Assembly: GCF_964253025.1 (NCBI RefSeq)
Contig: NZ_CAXUQC020000001.1
Span: 1,984,001-2,048,000 of the forward strand
Origin: Rhizobacter sp964253025
Lineage (GTDB): Bacteria; Pseudomonadota; Gammaproteobacteria; Burkholderiales; Burkholderiaceae_C
Length of the DNA stretch: 64,000 nt
Reading direction: 5' to 3'
Below the pieces are notes generated by a model. The model made no database searches, was not told the DNA's origin, and worked only from the letters and a program-made list of their open reading frames with translations. The position numbers and the translations under genes are program-made. Of the stretch, positions 1-8,090 are shown in pieces (positions within the stretch are counted from its first letter, which is position 1; each line of letters begins with the position of its first letter).

Positions 1-174
1 CGCTACCTCGCCAACAAGGAGAAGACCTGCATCGACTGCCACAAGGGCATCGCGCACCAGCTGCCGCACATTCCGCCGGGCGAAGGCCCGACCGACACGC
101 CGGGGCAGAACGTGCCGAAGGAAGACGTCTCCGAAGCCGCGACCGCGGCGGGAACGGCCAACACCGCGCAGTGA
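1..174 (+). CDS. napC: NapC/NirT-family tetraheme cytochrome c, C-terminal part only
   Basis: The window opens inside this gene; only the last 57 codons are present. They contain one CxxCH haem motif (CIDCH) followed by KGIAHQLPHIP, the usual end of NapC/NirT cytochromes, then a low-complexity Ala/Thr-rich tail. NapC is a membrane-anchored quinol dehydrogenase that passes electrons from ubiquinol to the periplasmic nitrate reductase NapAB. NirT of nitrite reductase systems has a very similar tail, so the Nap assignment is an inference from the denitrification context; the upstream genes lie outside the window. Confidence 0.8.
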   Translation, partial: RYLANKEKTCIDCHKGIAHQLPHIPPGEGPTDTPGQNVPKEDVSEAATAAGTANTAQ

Positions 175-186
175 AGGGTCTCGTAT

Positions 187-214
187 CGCGCGCCCGGCGT
201 CAGGCGGGCGCGTG
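187..214 (+). terminator. GC-rich hairpin after napC
   Basis: Ten-base stem (CGCGCGCCCG against CGGGCGCGTG, one G-U pair) with an 8-base loop, starting 13 bp after the napC stop. There is no T-run after it, so it may be a weak terminator or an mRNA-stabilising hairpin rather than a classical Rho-independent terminator. Confidence 0.4.
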
Positions 215-236
215 ACTCGATCCCGGGGACCTAGAG

Positions 237-636
237 GATGAGTGGCCGTACCAGATGCCGAGCCCGGATTCGGGCGCACGCGGCGCGGCCGGACGCTGCA
301 CGCACCTTCCCCTCGTAAACGGGCACGTCTGCCACACCGGTCAGCTGCGAGCGCCAGCCCGGCTTCACCCGGTGCACCCTCGCCGGCCCGGTGGAAGCCG
401 CATCGACCCGGGATCAGCGCCCTGCCGAGCCCGTCTCCTCGGTGATGTGGACGCCGGTGCCCTCCGTGCGCCCCGACACTGAACTTCGCCGCGCCGCCGC
501 AGTCCTCCTCGCCAGCGGACTCTCCTGCGTCCCCCATGACCGACGCGCAAGGCAGTCGCCTCCTCCGGGTCGTCTCATGCTCCGACCTGCTCAAGGCCAT
601 GGTGGTGGATCCGCCGCTCGACCTGTGGGGCTGACG
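237..636 (+). pseudogene. decayed CBS-domain protein
   Basis: No intact frame spans this stretch, but three reading-frame pieces read in order like a two-CBS-domain protein. Frame at 237-390 gives THLPLVNGHVC, the usual end of a first CBS repeat. Frame at 391-534 gives PVSSVMWTPVPSVRPDTEL followed by RRAAAVLLASGLSCVP. Frame at 537-636 gives GSRLLRVVSCSDLLKAM and a stop. The second junction lies in a run of five C residues (533-537), and removing one C joins the two pieces. Small CBS proteins are frequent beside respiratory genes in denitrifiers. It is either a real pseudogene or contains assembly errors. The rest of the 175-808 interval shows no other gene. Confidence 0.45.
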
Positions 637-808
637 CCCGAGGACGGATGGCGATACGCACATGCCGTCCCGGCAGGCAGACTGAACCGCCCGGCCGGTC
701 CGGCCGCTTCGCCGGTCGCGACATCGCTGCGCATGCAATCCCGTCGCGGGCAATGCATGCCATGCAGCATGCTCCCCAGGCAATGTCGCCAGTCGACGGT
801 GGTGGGAA

Positions 809-1720
809 ATGATCCAGGATGTGATCGTGGTCGGCGCGGGCCCGGCCGGTGCGGCCTGCGCCTTGTGGGCCCATCAGTTGGGCCTGCGCGTATTGCTCCT
901 CGAAGCCGCCTCTGCAGCGGGGGGACTTCAACGCAGAAGCCCGTACCGGAACCGCTGGCTGCCCGGGTTGCAGAACCGCACCGGACAGGCCGTGGCGGAG
1001 TCGCTTCAGGATCATCTGAAGGATGCCGGCGTTCCGCATCACCTGAACTTCACCGCCGCGGGAATCCGTCGAAGCGCCTGGCACGATGGTTGGGACGTGT
1101 GGAACGAGCGGGCAGTGCACAGCGCGCGGTACCTTGTCATCGCCACGGGCAGCCGGCCGCGTGATGGCGGGTTTCATGAGAGCGACCACGTGGGCATCGG
1201 GCCAGGCCTCTCGATGGAGCGTCTGGACGTCGCGGGCAAGCGGCTCGCGATTCTGGGCGGCGGCGACAATGCGTTCGATCAGGCCGGTTTCGCCATTCAA
1301 CGCGGTGCGCGCGAGGTCCACATTTTCTGCCGGCGCGCACCGCGCGCCCAGCCCCTTCTGATGCGGCAGGTGGAGCCACGCTTCGTTCACGTCGGCCCCT
1401 TCCACGCGGATGCTCGCAGCATGACCGTCAACGGGGTGCCTTTCGACGTCCTCGGTGTGCAGTTCGGCTTCGAGGCCTGCATCCCCGCGGGCTTGTCCCT
1501 GCCCCTGCGCGACGGCTACCTCGACGTCGATCGGAACGGTGCTGTGGCGCGCTGGCCCCGCCTCTTCGCGGCCGGAGAGGTCACGAACTACTGGCACCCT
1601 TGCGTCACGACGTCATACGCTCACGGGGTGCAGGTCGCCAAGTCGATTCAGCGGGAACTGCAGCTGGCGCGGCCGACGGTGTGGGCGCCCTGCCCTGCGC
1701 CTTTGGCAAGCGCGGCCTGA
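809..1720 (+). CDS. FAD-dependent NAD(P)-binding oxidoreductase, thioredoxin-reductase fold
   Basis: 303 residues. The N-terminus carries an FAD Rossmann motif (VVGAGPAGAACALWA, residues 6-20). A second dinucleotide fold (AILGGGDNAFDQA) lies near residue 150, and the C-terminal FAD motif is LFAAGEVTNYWHP. The redox CxxC of true thioredoxin reductases is not visible, so it is more like the ferredoxin/flavodoxin-NADP reductase branch of this fold. The substrate is unknown. It stands alone between napC and the convergent nos operon, so a role in electron supply to anaerobic respiration is only a guess from position. Confidence 0.75.
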   Translation: MIQDVIVVGAGPAGAACALWAHQLGLRVLLLEAASAAGGLQRRSPYRNRWLPGLQNRTGQAVAESLQDHLKDAGVPHHLNFTAAGIRRSAWHDGWDVWNERAVHSARYLVIATGSRPRDGGFHESDHVGIGPGLSMERLDVAGKRLAILGGGDNAFDQAGFAIQRGAREVHIFCRRAPRAQPLLMRQVEPRFVHVGPFHADARSMTVNGVPFDVLGVQFGFEACIPAGLSLPLRDGYLDVDRNGAVARWPRLFAAGEVTNYWHPCVTTSYAHGVQVAKSIQRELQLARPTVWAPCPAPLASAA

Positions 1721-1865
1721 CAGCATCGGCACGATCCGCGAGACGCGGTCACCTCACCCACAGCCGAGCACGGCCTCAAGACTCCTCTGCGCTCGGTGCC
1801 GGCCGGTGCGGGCCGCTCAGGCTCGAGACACCTGAGGGCGTTCAACCAATCGCTGGCCCGCCACC

Positions 1866-2384
1866 TCACATGCGGCTGTCGTGGTCCCCGCCGCCGCTGA
1901 GGTCGACCATGTCCGGCTTCACGTCCGCGAAGCGGACCACGCGGCCCCCGTGGGCGCTGACGAAGGCGCTGGCATCGGCGTCGTTGCGGAAGCTCGCGAT
2001 CGTGGGCCCCATCGAGCCCTGGCGTTTGCTGCCGAACACATAGACCCCCTGGCGCGCATCGAACCAGTGGCCGCGCGGCTTGTCCCAGTCCGCCTGGCCC
2101 ATGTCCTGCACGAACACGCCGGTCACGCTGCGCACCTGCTCGGGCTTGAGCAGCGCGCTGAACATCTCGACCGTGTCGCAGAACCACACCGGTCTGGACT
2201 GTCCGGCATAGTGGATCTGCGCCTTCGGGCCGGGGTAGTCAGCCAGGAGCATGCCATCGAGGTCGCACGTGCTGGACGGATCGAAGTCCACGGCGACGAC
2301 CGGCGCGGAGGCCTTCTCGCCGCAGGCGGCAAGGGCCAGGGTTGCGGCGGCGGCCGCCAGGATCTGACGACGGAGGGGGTTCAT
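1866..2384 (-). CDS. nosL: NosL copper chaperone lipoprotein
   Basis: 172 residues with a lipoprotein signal ending LALAAC (Cys21 would be lipidated). The mature part contains a Cys near the conserved metal-binding region (STCDLDGM) and the FVQDMG and WFDARQGVYVFGS blocks typical of NosL. NosL binds Cu(I) in the periplasm and delivers it for assembly of the CuZ centre of NosZ. It is the last gene of the nos operon, and its ATG overlaps the nosY stop (ATGA), so it is translationally coupled to the NosFY transporter. Confidence 0.93.
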   Translation of the reverse strand: MNPLRRQILAAAAATLALAACGEKASAPVVAVDFDPSSTCDLDGMLLADYPGPKAQIHYAGQSRPVWFCDTVEMFSALLKPEQVRSVTGVFVQDMGQADWDKPRGHWFDARQGVYVFGSKRQGSMGPTIASFRNDADASAFVSAHGGRVVRFADVKPDMVDLSGGGDHDSRM

Positions 2385-3211
2385 GGACGGAATCTCCAGA
2401 GAGCCACGGCCAGGGGTGCACAGATCCAGGCCAGCATCGCCGAGCCCATCAGCCAGGGGTTGGCGAGCTGCGGCGGCACGATGGCCGCGAGGCCGTACAG
2501 GCTGCGCGCCTGGTCGAGCGAAAAGACATTCATGATGCGGAAGATGTCGGCCGGGTTGAGCAGCAGCACATAGGCCAGCGCCTCGCCGCCGAATTCACCG
2601 CCGCTGGCCACCAGCGCGCCGAGCAGCACGAGGTCGAACACCAGCACGAAACCGAACCACACGGCAATGGCCAGGCCCGAGGCGCGGGTCCGCTCGCGGG
2701 TGACCACCGACAGCAGCACCGCCTGGCTCAGGAACGCGAGGCCGAGCAACACCGCCGTGACCACGAAGCCCAGGTACTGCCCGAAGGCGGCCATGCCGAA
2801 CTGGCGGTAGAGCAGCACGGCCACGAGCGCGAAGCCGGCCAGGGTCGACAAGGTCAATGCCACCGCCAGCCCCAGGTACTTGCCCAGCAGCAGTTCGAGC
2901 CGCGTGATGGGCATCGCAAGCAGCAGGTCCAGCGACCCCCGCTCGCGCTCGCCGACGATGGCATCGAAGCCGAGCAGCAGCGCGATCAGCGGAATGAGGT
3001 AGATCGCCAGGCTGACGAGGCTGGCCACGACGAACTCGATGGAGCGCGGGCCCACCTGCCCCTGCTGGGCGCCGCCGAACCAGGTGATGGCCAGCGAGAA
3101 CAGGGTGAAGACGATCGCCACCGCCACCACCCAGCGGTTGCGCAGGCGATCCCGGAATTCCTTGGTCGCGACCGCGCCGACCTGTCGCCATTCGATGCCG
3201 AGCACGCTCAT
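2381..3211 (-). CDS. nosY: NosY ABC transporter permease
   Basis: 276 residues with about six hydrophobic membrane segments, a first cytoplasmic helix containing KEFRDRLRNRWV, and the GFDAIVGERERGSLDLLL block typical of ABC-2 type permeases. NosY pairs with the ATPase NosF and contacts periplasmic NosD to support maturation of the copper centres of nitrous oxide reductase. The start overlaps the nosF stop (ATGA) and the stop overlaps the nosL start, so the three genes are tightly coupled. Confidence 0.92.
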   Translation of the reverse strand: MSVLGIEWRQVGAVATKEFRDRLRNRWVVAVAIVFTLFSLAITWFGGAQQGQVGPRSIEFVVASLVSLAIYLIPLIALLLGFDAIVGERERGSLDLLLAMPITRLELLLGKYLGLAVALTLSTLAGFALVAVLLYRQFGMAAFGQYLGFVVTAVLLGLAFLSQAVLLSVVTRERTRASGLAIAVWFGFVLVFDLVLLGALVASGGEFGGEALAYVLLLNPADIFRIMNVFSLDQARSLYGLAAIVPPQLANPWLMGSAMLAWICAPLAVALWRFRP

Positions 3212-4125
3212 CCTTCCACCGTGAAAAAGAGATCCTCGAGCGACGGCTCGCGCACCTGGACGTCGGTAAGCCGGCTGCCCAGGCCATGAAGCGCCGCGAG
3301 CGTCGGCATCTTCGCCTCACGCGTGCAGCGCAGCTCGAAACTGCCGGGCTCGTCGGCGACCATCACCTCCATGGCCGATGGCACCGCTGCCCGCAGGGAC
3401 TCGACGGTCGCCGCCTCGACGCGCGCACGCACGGTGAGCGGCATGCCGGAGCGGTCACGCAGGTCCTGCACGCTGCCCGTGGCGCACACCCGGCCGTTGA
3501 CCATGATGGCCAGCCGGTCGACCCGGGCTTCGAGCTCGTTGAGGATGTGCGACGTGATGACGACCGTCGTCCCCTGCTGGCGAAGCTCGTTCAGGATGAC
3601 GTAGAAGTCGCGGATGGCCGCGGGGTCGAGGCCGTTGCCCGGTTCGTCGAGGAACAGCACCTGCGGCGAAGCCAGCAGCGCCTGGGCGAGCCCGAGGCGC
3701 TGGCGCATGCCCTTGGAGTACGCCCGCACGGGCCGCTCGCCGGCAGAGGTCAGCCCGACCCGATCGAGCAGCGTGGCGCAGGTCGCGAGATCGGCGCCCT
3801 TGAGTCGCGCGAAGAAGCGCAAGGTCTCGAGGCCGCTGAGGTTGTCGTAGAGGACGAGGTTCTCGGGCAGGTAGCCGACGCGGCGGCGCACGGCTCGGAA
3901 CGCGCGGTCCCGCACCAGGGTGCCGGCGATGCGGATGTCGCCCGCGTCCGGCGCGATGAGCCCGAGCATCATCTTGAAGAGCGTGCTCTTGCCCGCGCCG
4001 TTGTGGCCGATGAGGCCGAACAACGTACCGCTGCGCACCTGCAGGTCTACGCCGTTGACGGCCGTGAAGGCGCCGTAGCGCTTGGTGACGCCTTGCAGGT
4101 CGATCACCACATTGTCACTTGGCAT
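3208..4125 (-). CDS. nosF: NosF ABC transporter ATPase
   Basis: 305 residues. Walker A is GHNGAGKST (about residues 40-48), Walker B is VLFLDEPGNGLDP, and the signature is the degenerate YSKGMRQRLGLAQALL instead of LSGG, as is usual in NosF. A C-terminal regulatory-type domain of about 80 residues follows. The frame is open to 4197, but MPSDNVVIDLQGV at 4125 is the family start and gives an 11-bp overlap with nosD. It powers the NosDFY complex needed to assemble the NosZ copper centres. Confidence 0.92.
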   Translation of the reverse strand: MPSDNVVIDLQGVTKRYGAFTAVNGVDLQVRSGTLFGLIGHNGAGKSTLFKMMLGLIAPDAGDIRIAGTLVRDRAFRAVRRRVGYLPENLVLYDNLSGLETLRFFARLKGADLATCATLLDRVGLTSAGERPVRAYSKGMRQRLGLAQALLASPQVLFLDEPGNGLDPAAIRDFYVILNELRQQGTTVVITSHILNELEARVDRLAIMVNGRVCATGSVQDLRDRSGMPLTVRARVEAATVESLRAAVPSAMEVMVADEPGSFELRCTREAKMPTLAALHGLGSRLTDVQVREPSLEDLFFTVEG

Positions 4126-5398
4126 CCGATGGAGCTCCGTTCTTCCCGCGCCATTGTTTCCAGTCCGGATGGGCCGGCAGCATCCGGGGGTAGTCATCCA
4201 CGACGCTCGGCGAGCGCAACACCGGGAACTGGCGCCCCACGATGCGCAGCGCCTGCACCGCCGGGCTGCCGAACAGCAGATGGACGCCGGGGTGGCGATA
4301 GGTCAGCCGGTCGACCACGTCATCGGCCTCATAGGGCACGTCGCCGATGCCGTCGGCATCGCGGTCCCAGCCGAGGTAGTTGCCCCAGTGGTTGCCGCTG
4401 CCGGGCTGTTTGGCGCCCCAGGCCTCGTCGCGCGCGCCGATGTAGCGCACCTGCTCGCGGTTGCCGATGAAGTCGTTGCCGGTCACCTGGTTGCGGGTGG
4501 ACCCGGCTGCCAGGTGCACGCCCACCTCGTTGTCGACCACGAGGTTGCCACGCAGGGTGGCGTACTCGACGTCGTAGATGAAGAAGCCGCGCCCGTTGCC
4601 GGCGATCACGTTGTTCTCGACGATCGAGTCCTGGATCGTGCGGAGCATGATCCCGTGATCCTGGTTGCCCCAGGTGCGGTTGTTGCGGACCAGCTGGTCG
4701 CGCACTTCCATCAGGGCAAGGCCGCCGCGGTTCAGGTAGCTGTCGTTGTCTTCCCAAAGGTTGTGGTACGAGTTCATGTAGTGCGTACCGTAGCGGCTGT
4801 GATGGAGCTTGTTGCCGCGGAAGATGGCGTTGTGGGAGACGTCCACGTACAGGGCGTCACGCACGAACCCGATGTTGTTGCCGATGATGCGGGCGCGCTG
4901 CGTGTTGTACAGCTGCACCCCGTTGCCGCGCTGCGCCGAGTTGTACTCGCGCTTGCCGGTGATGATGTTCCCCTCGACCACCACGTCGTCCGCCTTCTCG
5001 ATCCACAGGCCGAAGAGGTTGTAGGTGAGGTCGCACCGGCGCACCACCGCGCGGTGGGCGCCGGGCCGGATGTAGATGCCGGCGTTCTGGTCCTTGAGGC
5101 TGTCGCCGGAGTCGCGGACGATGAGGTTCTCGATGACGACGTCGGTGCCGGTGACGCGGACGGTGTCGCCCTGCCCTGCGCCGCTCAAGGTGGGCCGCCC
5201 AGGCCCCACGCCGCGCAGCGTCAAGGGCTTGTCGATGACGAAGTTGCCGGAGTGCAGGGCCGCCTCGATCTCGATCACGTCATGCGCCGCGGCCCGGGCC
5301 AGAGCCTGCGCGAGGGAGTCCCCGGGATGCACGCGGAGCGTCGCGGCTCCGGCATGCACCGTGATCAGCAGCCAACCCGCCAGCCAGAGCCATCTCAT
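4115..5398 (-). CDS. nosD: NosD periplasmic right-handed beta-helix protein
   Basis: 427 residues with a cleavable signal peptide (MRWLWLAGWLLITVHAGAA) and a long series of parallel beta-helix (CASH-type) repeats recognisable by recurring N-N/G-N turns (IIGNNIGF, VVEGNIITG, IVENNVIAGNG). NosD is the periplasmic partner of NosFY and docks NosZ and NosL during CuZ assembly. The open frame extends to 5755, but the signal peptide and the 4-bp ATGA overlap with the nosR stop fix the start at 5398. Confidence 0.93.
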   Translation of the reverse strand: MRWLWLAGWLLITVHAGAATLRVHPGDSLAQALARAAAHDVIEIEAALHSGNFVIDKPLTLRGVGPGRPTLSGAGQGDTVRVTGTDVVIENLIVRDSGDSLKDQNAGIYIRPGAHRAVVRRCDLTYNLFGLWIEKADDVVVEGNIITGKREYNSAQRGNGVQLYNTQRARIIGNNIGFVRDALYVDVSHNAIFRGNKLHHSRYGTHYMNSYHNLWEDNDSYLNRGGLALMEVRDQLVRNNRTWGNQDHGIMLRTIQDSIVENNVIAGNGRGFFIYDVEYATLRGNLVVDNEVGVHLAAGSTRNQVTGNDFIGNREQVRYIGARDEAWGAKQPGSGNHWGNYLGWDRDADGIGDVPYEADDVVDRLTYRHPGVHLLFGSPAVQALRIVGRQFPVLRSPSVVDDYPRMLPAHPDWKQWRGKNGAPSDAK

Positions 5399-8028
5399 GC
5401 CGGCAGCCACCCCAGACCCTTCAGGATGAGGAAGAGCACGGCGCCGATGAGCAGGTTCTTGAACCCGACGTAGCTCAGCATGTCCATCCAGCTGGCGCGA
5501 CGGTAGTTCGCCTGCCACCACGGACCGTCCTTCACGTAGCGACGGCCGGACATGCGGATCAGCACCTCGTACAGGCTCCAGCCGAACCACCAGCCGATCA
5601 CGGCGGCGCCCGACAGTCGACCCATCGCGGCCAGGGCCCACACCAGGGTGACCGTGAGCGCGAGCGAAATGCCGGCGACCTGCAGACCGCGACGGCTGTT
5701 CCAGCCCTCGGCGCTCCAGGGCCAGAGGTGGTCGCGCAGTTCGCTGAGGAGCCACCGCAGACCGCGATGACCGCCGAGGTGGGCCGGCGTGACGGGATCG
5801 GTCGGCATGCGCGGGTCCGGACCCTTCAGTGCGGCGGCCGGCACCGGCTCCGCGGGCACGGGATGAATGGGGATGAAGTACCCGTTGCGCCCGATGGCCG
5901 TCATGGGGAGACCTTCGCGCTCACGTCGCTTGCGCTCCTTCGACAGTGGCGGGCAGGCCTTCGGCTCGGTGTACAGCACGAGGCAGTCGAGGCAGTGCAG
6001 GCACTCGCGGTGATCGATGCGGCCTGCCGCATCGATGGCCAGCGATCCGCAACCCACCGCACACGCCTTGCAGCTGTTGCAGTCGACCTTGCGCGGCAGG
6101 CCGAACCAGCGGAAGGTGCTGGGCATGGCCAGGGCGGCGCCCAGCGGGCAGATGTACTTGCAATACGGACGCTCGACGAAGAGGGAGATGCCCAGCAGCG
6201 TACAGACGAACAAGCCATACGGCCAGGCGCGGTTGTTGACGCCCACGAGGAACGTGGTCTTGAAGGGTTCCACCTCGGCCAGCACCTCGGCCAGACCCAT
6301 CGAGAAGAGGGACACCGCCAGCAGGCCGAAGAAGACGCCGTACTTTACCCACTTCAGGCGGTCGTGCCACTTCTGCGGCAGGTGCCGCTGGTAGCGGCGC
6401 AGGCCAACCACACTTCCGAGCTTGTACATCGCCTCGGAGAGTGAGCCGAAAGGGCACATCCAGCCGCAGAAGAGACCTCGTCCGAAGAGGAACACGGTGA
6501 CGATGATGAAGATCCAGAACAGGAAGATGAACGGATCGGAGAGGAACAGCGACCAGCGCCACTCGGCCAGGATGGAATGGAACCAGGTCAGCACCTGCGT
6601 GATGGACGGCTGAGCCATGGCGCCGAAGCCCACGAACACGATGCTCAGTGCCCAGGCCGTGTACTTGAAGCCGTTGACGGGCCACTTGTTCTTGTGGGTG
6701 GCACGCCGCGTGAGGCGCTCGCGCAGCGCGTAGACGATGGTCACCGCGACCAGGAAGGTGGCGAAGAGCGCGATGGGCAGCGCGCGCGACTTCCACACCT
6801 GCACCCAGGGCTCGGCCTTCTCCTGCACCTCGGGGCGGCCGCCCTCCAGCAGCGCGTCGGGCAGCCAGTAGGTCGAGTCGAAGCCGGTGAAGCTGCGAGC
6901 CCCCGTGGCGCGGTCCACCCGGTTGCCGAGGAACGACAGCTTCCACGGGTAGGCGGCCGAGAAGGCCGGGGAGCGGATCACGAAGATGGCCGACTCGGTG
7001 TACGAGGGTGCGCCGGGCGCCGCGATGCCATACAGGTTGAGGTAGTCGAGGTCGCGGAAGGTGAAGGCGTCGCTGCCCTGGCGGACCTGCACGCGGTCGT
7101 ACAGGCCGCCGCGCACGAAGCCGGAGCCCTTGAACGACTCGTGGCCGCCGGTGCGCACGATGAAGAGCGCGTGGTCGCCGGGTTGCAGGTGGCTGCGCAG
7201 GTTGCGGGCGCCCGCCTCGCCGAGCACGGCACGCGCCAGGTCCGGATGGTTCAGGTCACCGAACCACAGTTCGATGAAAGGTTCGCCGCCTGGATCGAGG
7301 CCCACTTGTTCGGGTTGAACGCGCAGGCGCTTGACGAGGCCCTGCTCCACGAGCTCGGGCCAGCCGGCGCCGGGATTGCCGGGCAGAAAGCGCGCGGGTT
7401 CCCGCTTCGTGGCCTCGAGGATGCCGACCTGGCGGGCCACCGCCTGGCCCGAGGCCATCATGACCTGGTTCTGGGCGATGACGGTGACGGTGGCGCCCGA
7501 GATGGCGTCCAGACCGAGCACGCCTTCGTCAGGACGCGACGGACCGATCTCGAACGTCTCGGCCACGGACTTGCCGAGGTACTGGTCGTTGAACTTGATG
7601 AGGGCCGACTCGGGAATGCCAAGCAGCAGGATCGGTTCGGAGTGCTTGAGGACCTTCACGCCGACGAAGCGGCCATCGCGGTCCATGCCGATCAGGGTGA
7701 CGACGGGTTTGCCGGAGTAGGCTGGCGTGTCGGTGATGTCCGTCGACAGCATGACGTAGCCGAGCAGCGGCTTCTTGCCGGCCACGGGTTCGCCATAGGC
7801 TTCGACGTAGGGCGGCTGGCCCTTGCGCTCGGAGAAGCCGGTGGCGCCGGGAAAGACCTCGGCGCACGGCACGCGGCTGCACAGGTCCGGCGCCGTGGCG
7901 ACATCGGCCGGCAGTTCGGCTTCATACGCTCCCGTGGCCGCTCGCGCTCCACCGACGAGGAATGCGAACAGGAGAAAGAACCCTGCGGCCAGAGTGGCCG
8001 GACGAACACGGGAGACAGAGGAATGCAT
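5395..8028 (-). CDS. nosR: NosR flavo-iron-sulfur membrane protein of nitrous oxide respiration
   Basis: 877 residues, somewhat longer than common NosR proteins. It has an N-terminal signal segment and a periplasmic FMN-binding domain with the flavinylation motif DAISGATVT (threonine near residue 178). Membrane helices start near residue 415. Two CxxxCP motifs (CGWMCP near 521, CKYICP near 626) follow, then a cytoplasmic ferredoxin-type region with CNSCKACAVGC and CLHCLDC near 655-690. NosR is thought to carry electrons to NosZ and to be needed for its activity or expression. The covalent FMN would be attached by the ApbE/NosX protein encoded at 10700-11722. It lies between nosZ, 62 bp away, and nosD, with which it overlaps. 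Confidence 0.95.
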   Translation of the reverse strand: MHSSVSRVRPATLAAGFFLLFAFLVGGARAATGAYEAELPADVATAPDLCSRVPCAEVFPGATGFSERKGQPPYVEAYGEPVAGKKPLLGYVMLSTDITDTPAYSGKPVVTLIGMDRDGRFVGVKVLKHSEPILLLGIPESALIKFNDQYLGKSVAETFEIGPSRPDEGVLGLDAISGATVTVIAQNQVMMASGQAVARQVGILEATKREPARFLPGNPGAGWPELVEQGLVKRLRVQPEQVGLDPGGEPFIELWFGDLNHPDLARAVLGEAGARNLRSHLQPGDHALFIVRTGGHESFKGSGFVRGGLYDRVQVRQGSDAFTFRDLDYLNLYGIAAPGAPSYTESAIFVIRSPAFSAAYPWKLSFLGNRVDRATGARSFTGFDSTYWLPDALLEGGRPEVQEKAEPWVQVWKSRALPIALFATFLVAVTIVYALRERLTRRATHKNKWPVNGFKYTAWALSIVFVGFGAMAQPSITQVLTWFHSILAEWRWSLFLSDPFIFLFWIFIIVTVFLFGRGLFCGWMCPFGSLSEAMYKLGSVVGLRRYQRHLPQKWHDRLKWVKYGVFFGLLAVSLFSMGLAEVLAEVEPFKTTFLVGVNNRAWPYGLFVCTLLGISLFVERPYCKYICPLGAALAMPSTFRWFGLPRKVDCNSCKACAVGCGSLAIDAAGRIDHRECLHCLDCLVLYTEPKACPPLSKERKRREREGLPMTAIGRNGYFIPIHPVPAEPVPAAALKGPDPRMPTDPVTPAHLGGHRGLRWLLSELRDHLWPWSAEGWNSRRGLQVAGISLALTVTLVWALAAMGRLSGAAVIGWWFGWSLYEVLIRMSGRRYVKDGPWWQANYRRASWMDMLSYVGFKNLLIGAVLFLILKGLGWLPA

Positions 8029-8039
8029 TGAGAGGGGGG

Positions 8040-8063
8040 CCCGCAGGCCGTGAGGCCTGCGGG
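8040..8063 (-). terminator. intercistronic hairpin between nosZ and nosR
   Basis: Perfect 10-bp inverted repeat (CCCGCAGGCC / GGCCTGCGGG) with a GTGA loop, inside the 62-bp gap between nosZ and nosR. On the transcribed minus strand it is followed by CTCTCCCCCC rather than a T-run. It could attenuate read-through or stabilise the upstream nosZ message, giving more NosZ than NosR. Confidence 0.55.
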
Positions 8064-8090
8064 TTGCTTCGCTGGGAAACGGAGAGGAGG

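Noticed and set aside
391..1164. 257-codon frame as a single gene
   Set aside because: Only its first 48 codons look like protein (CBS domain); the rest overlaps the FAD oxidoreductase in another frame and is low-complexity.
6577..8031. Long plus-strand frame opposite nosR (484 codons)
   Set aside because: It is an antisense shadow produced by high GC at third codon positions; it has no domain, is rich in His/Gly/Arg runs, and nosR on the other strand is unmistakable. Similar long shadows opposite nosZ, nrdD, norZ, nrdJ and the hybrid kinase were discarded for the same reason.
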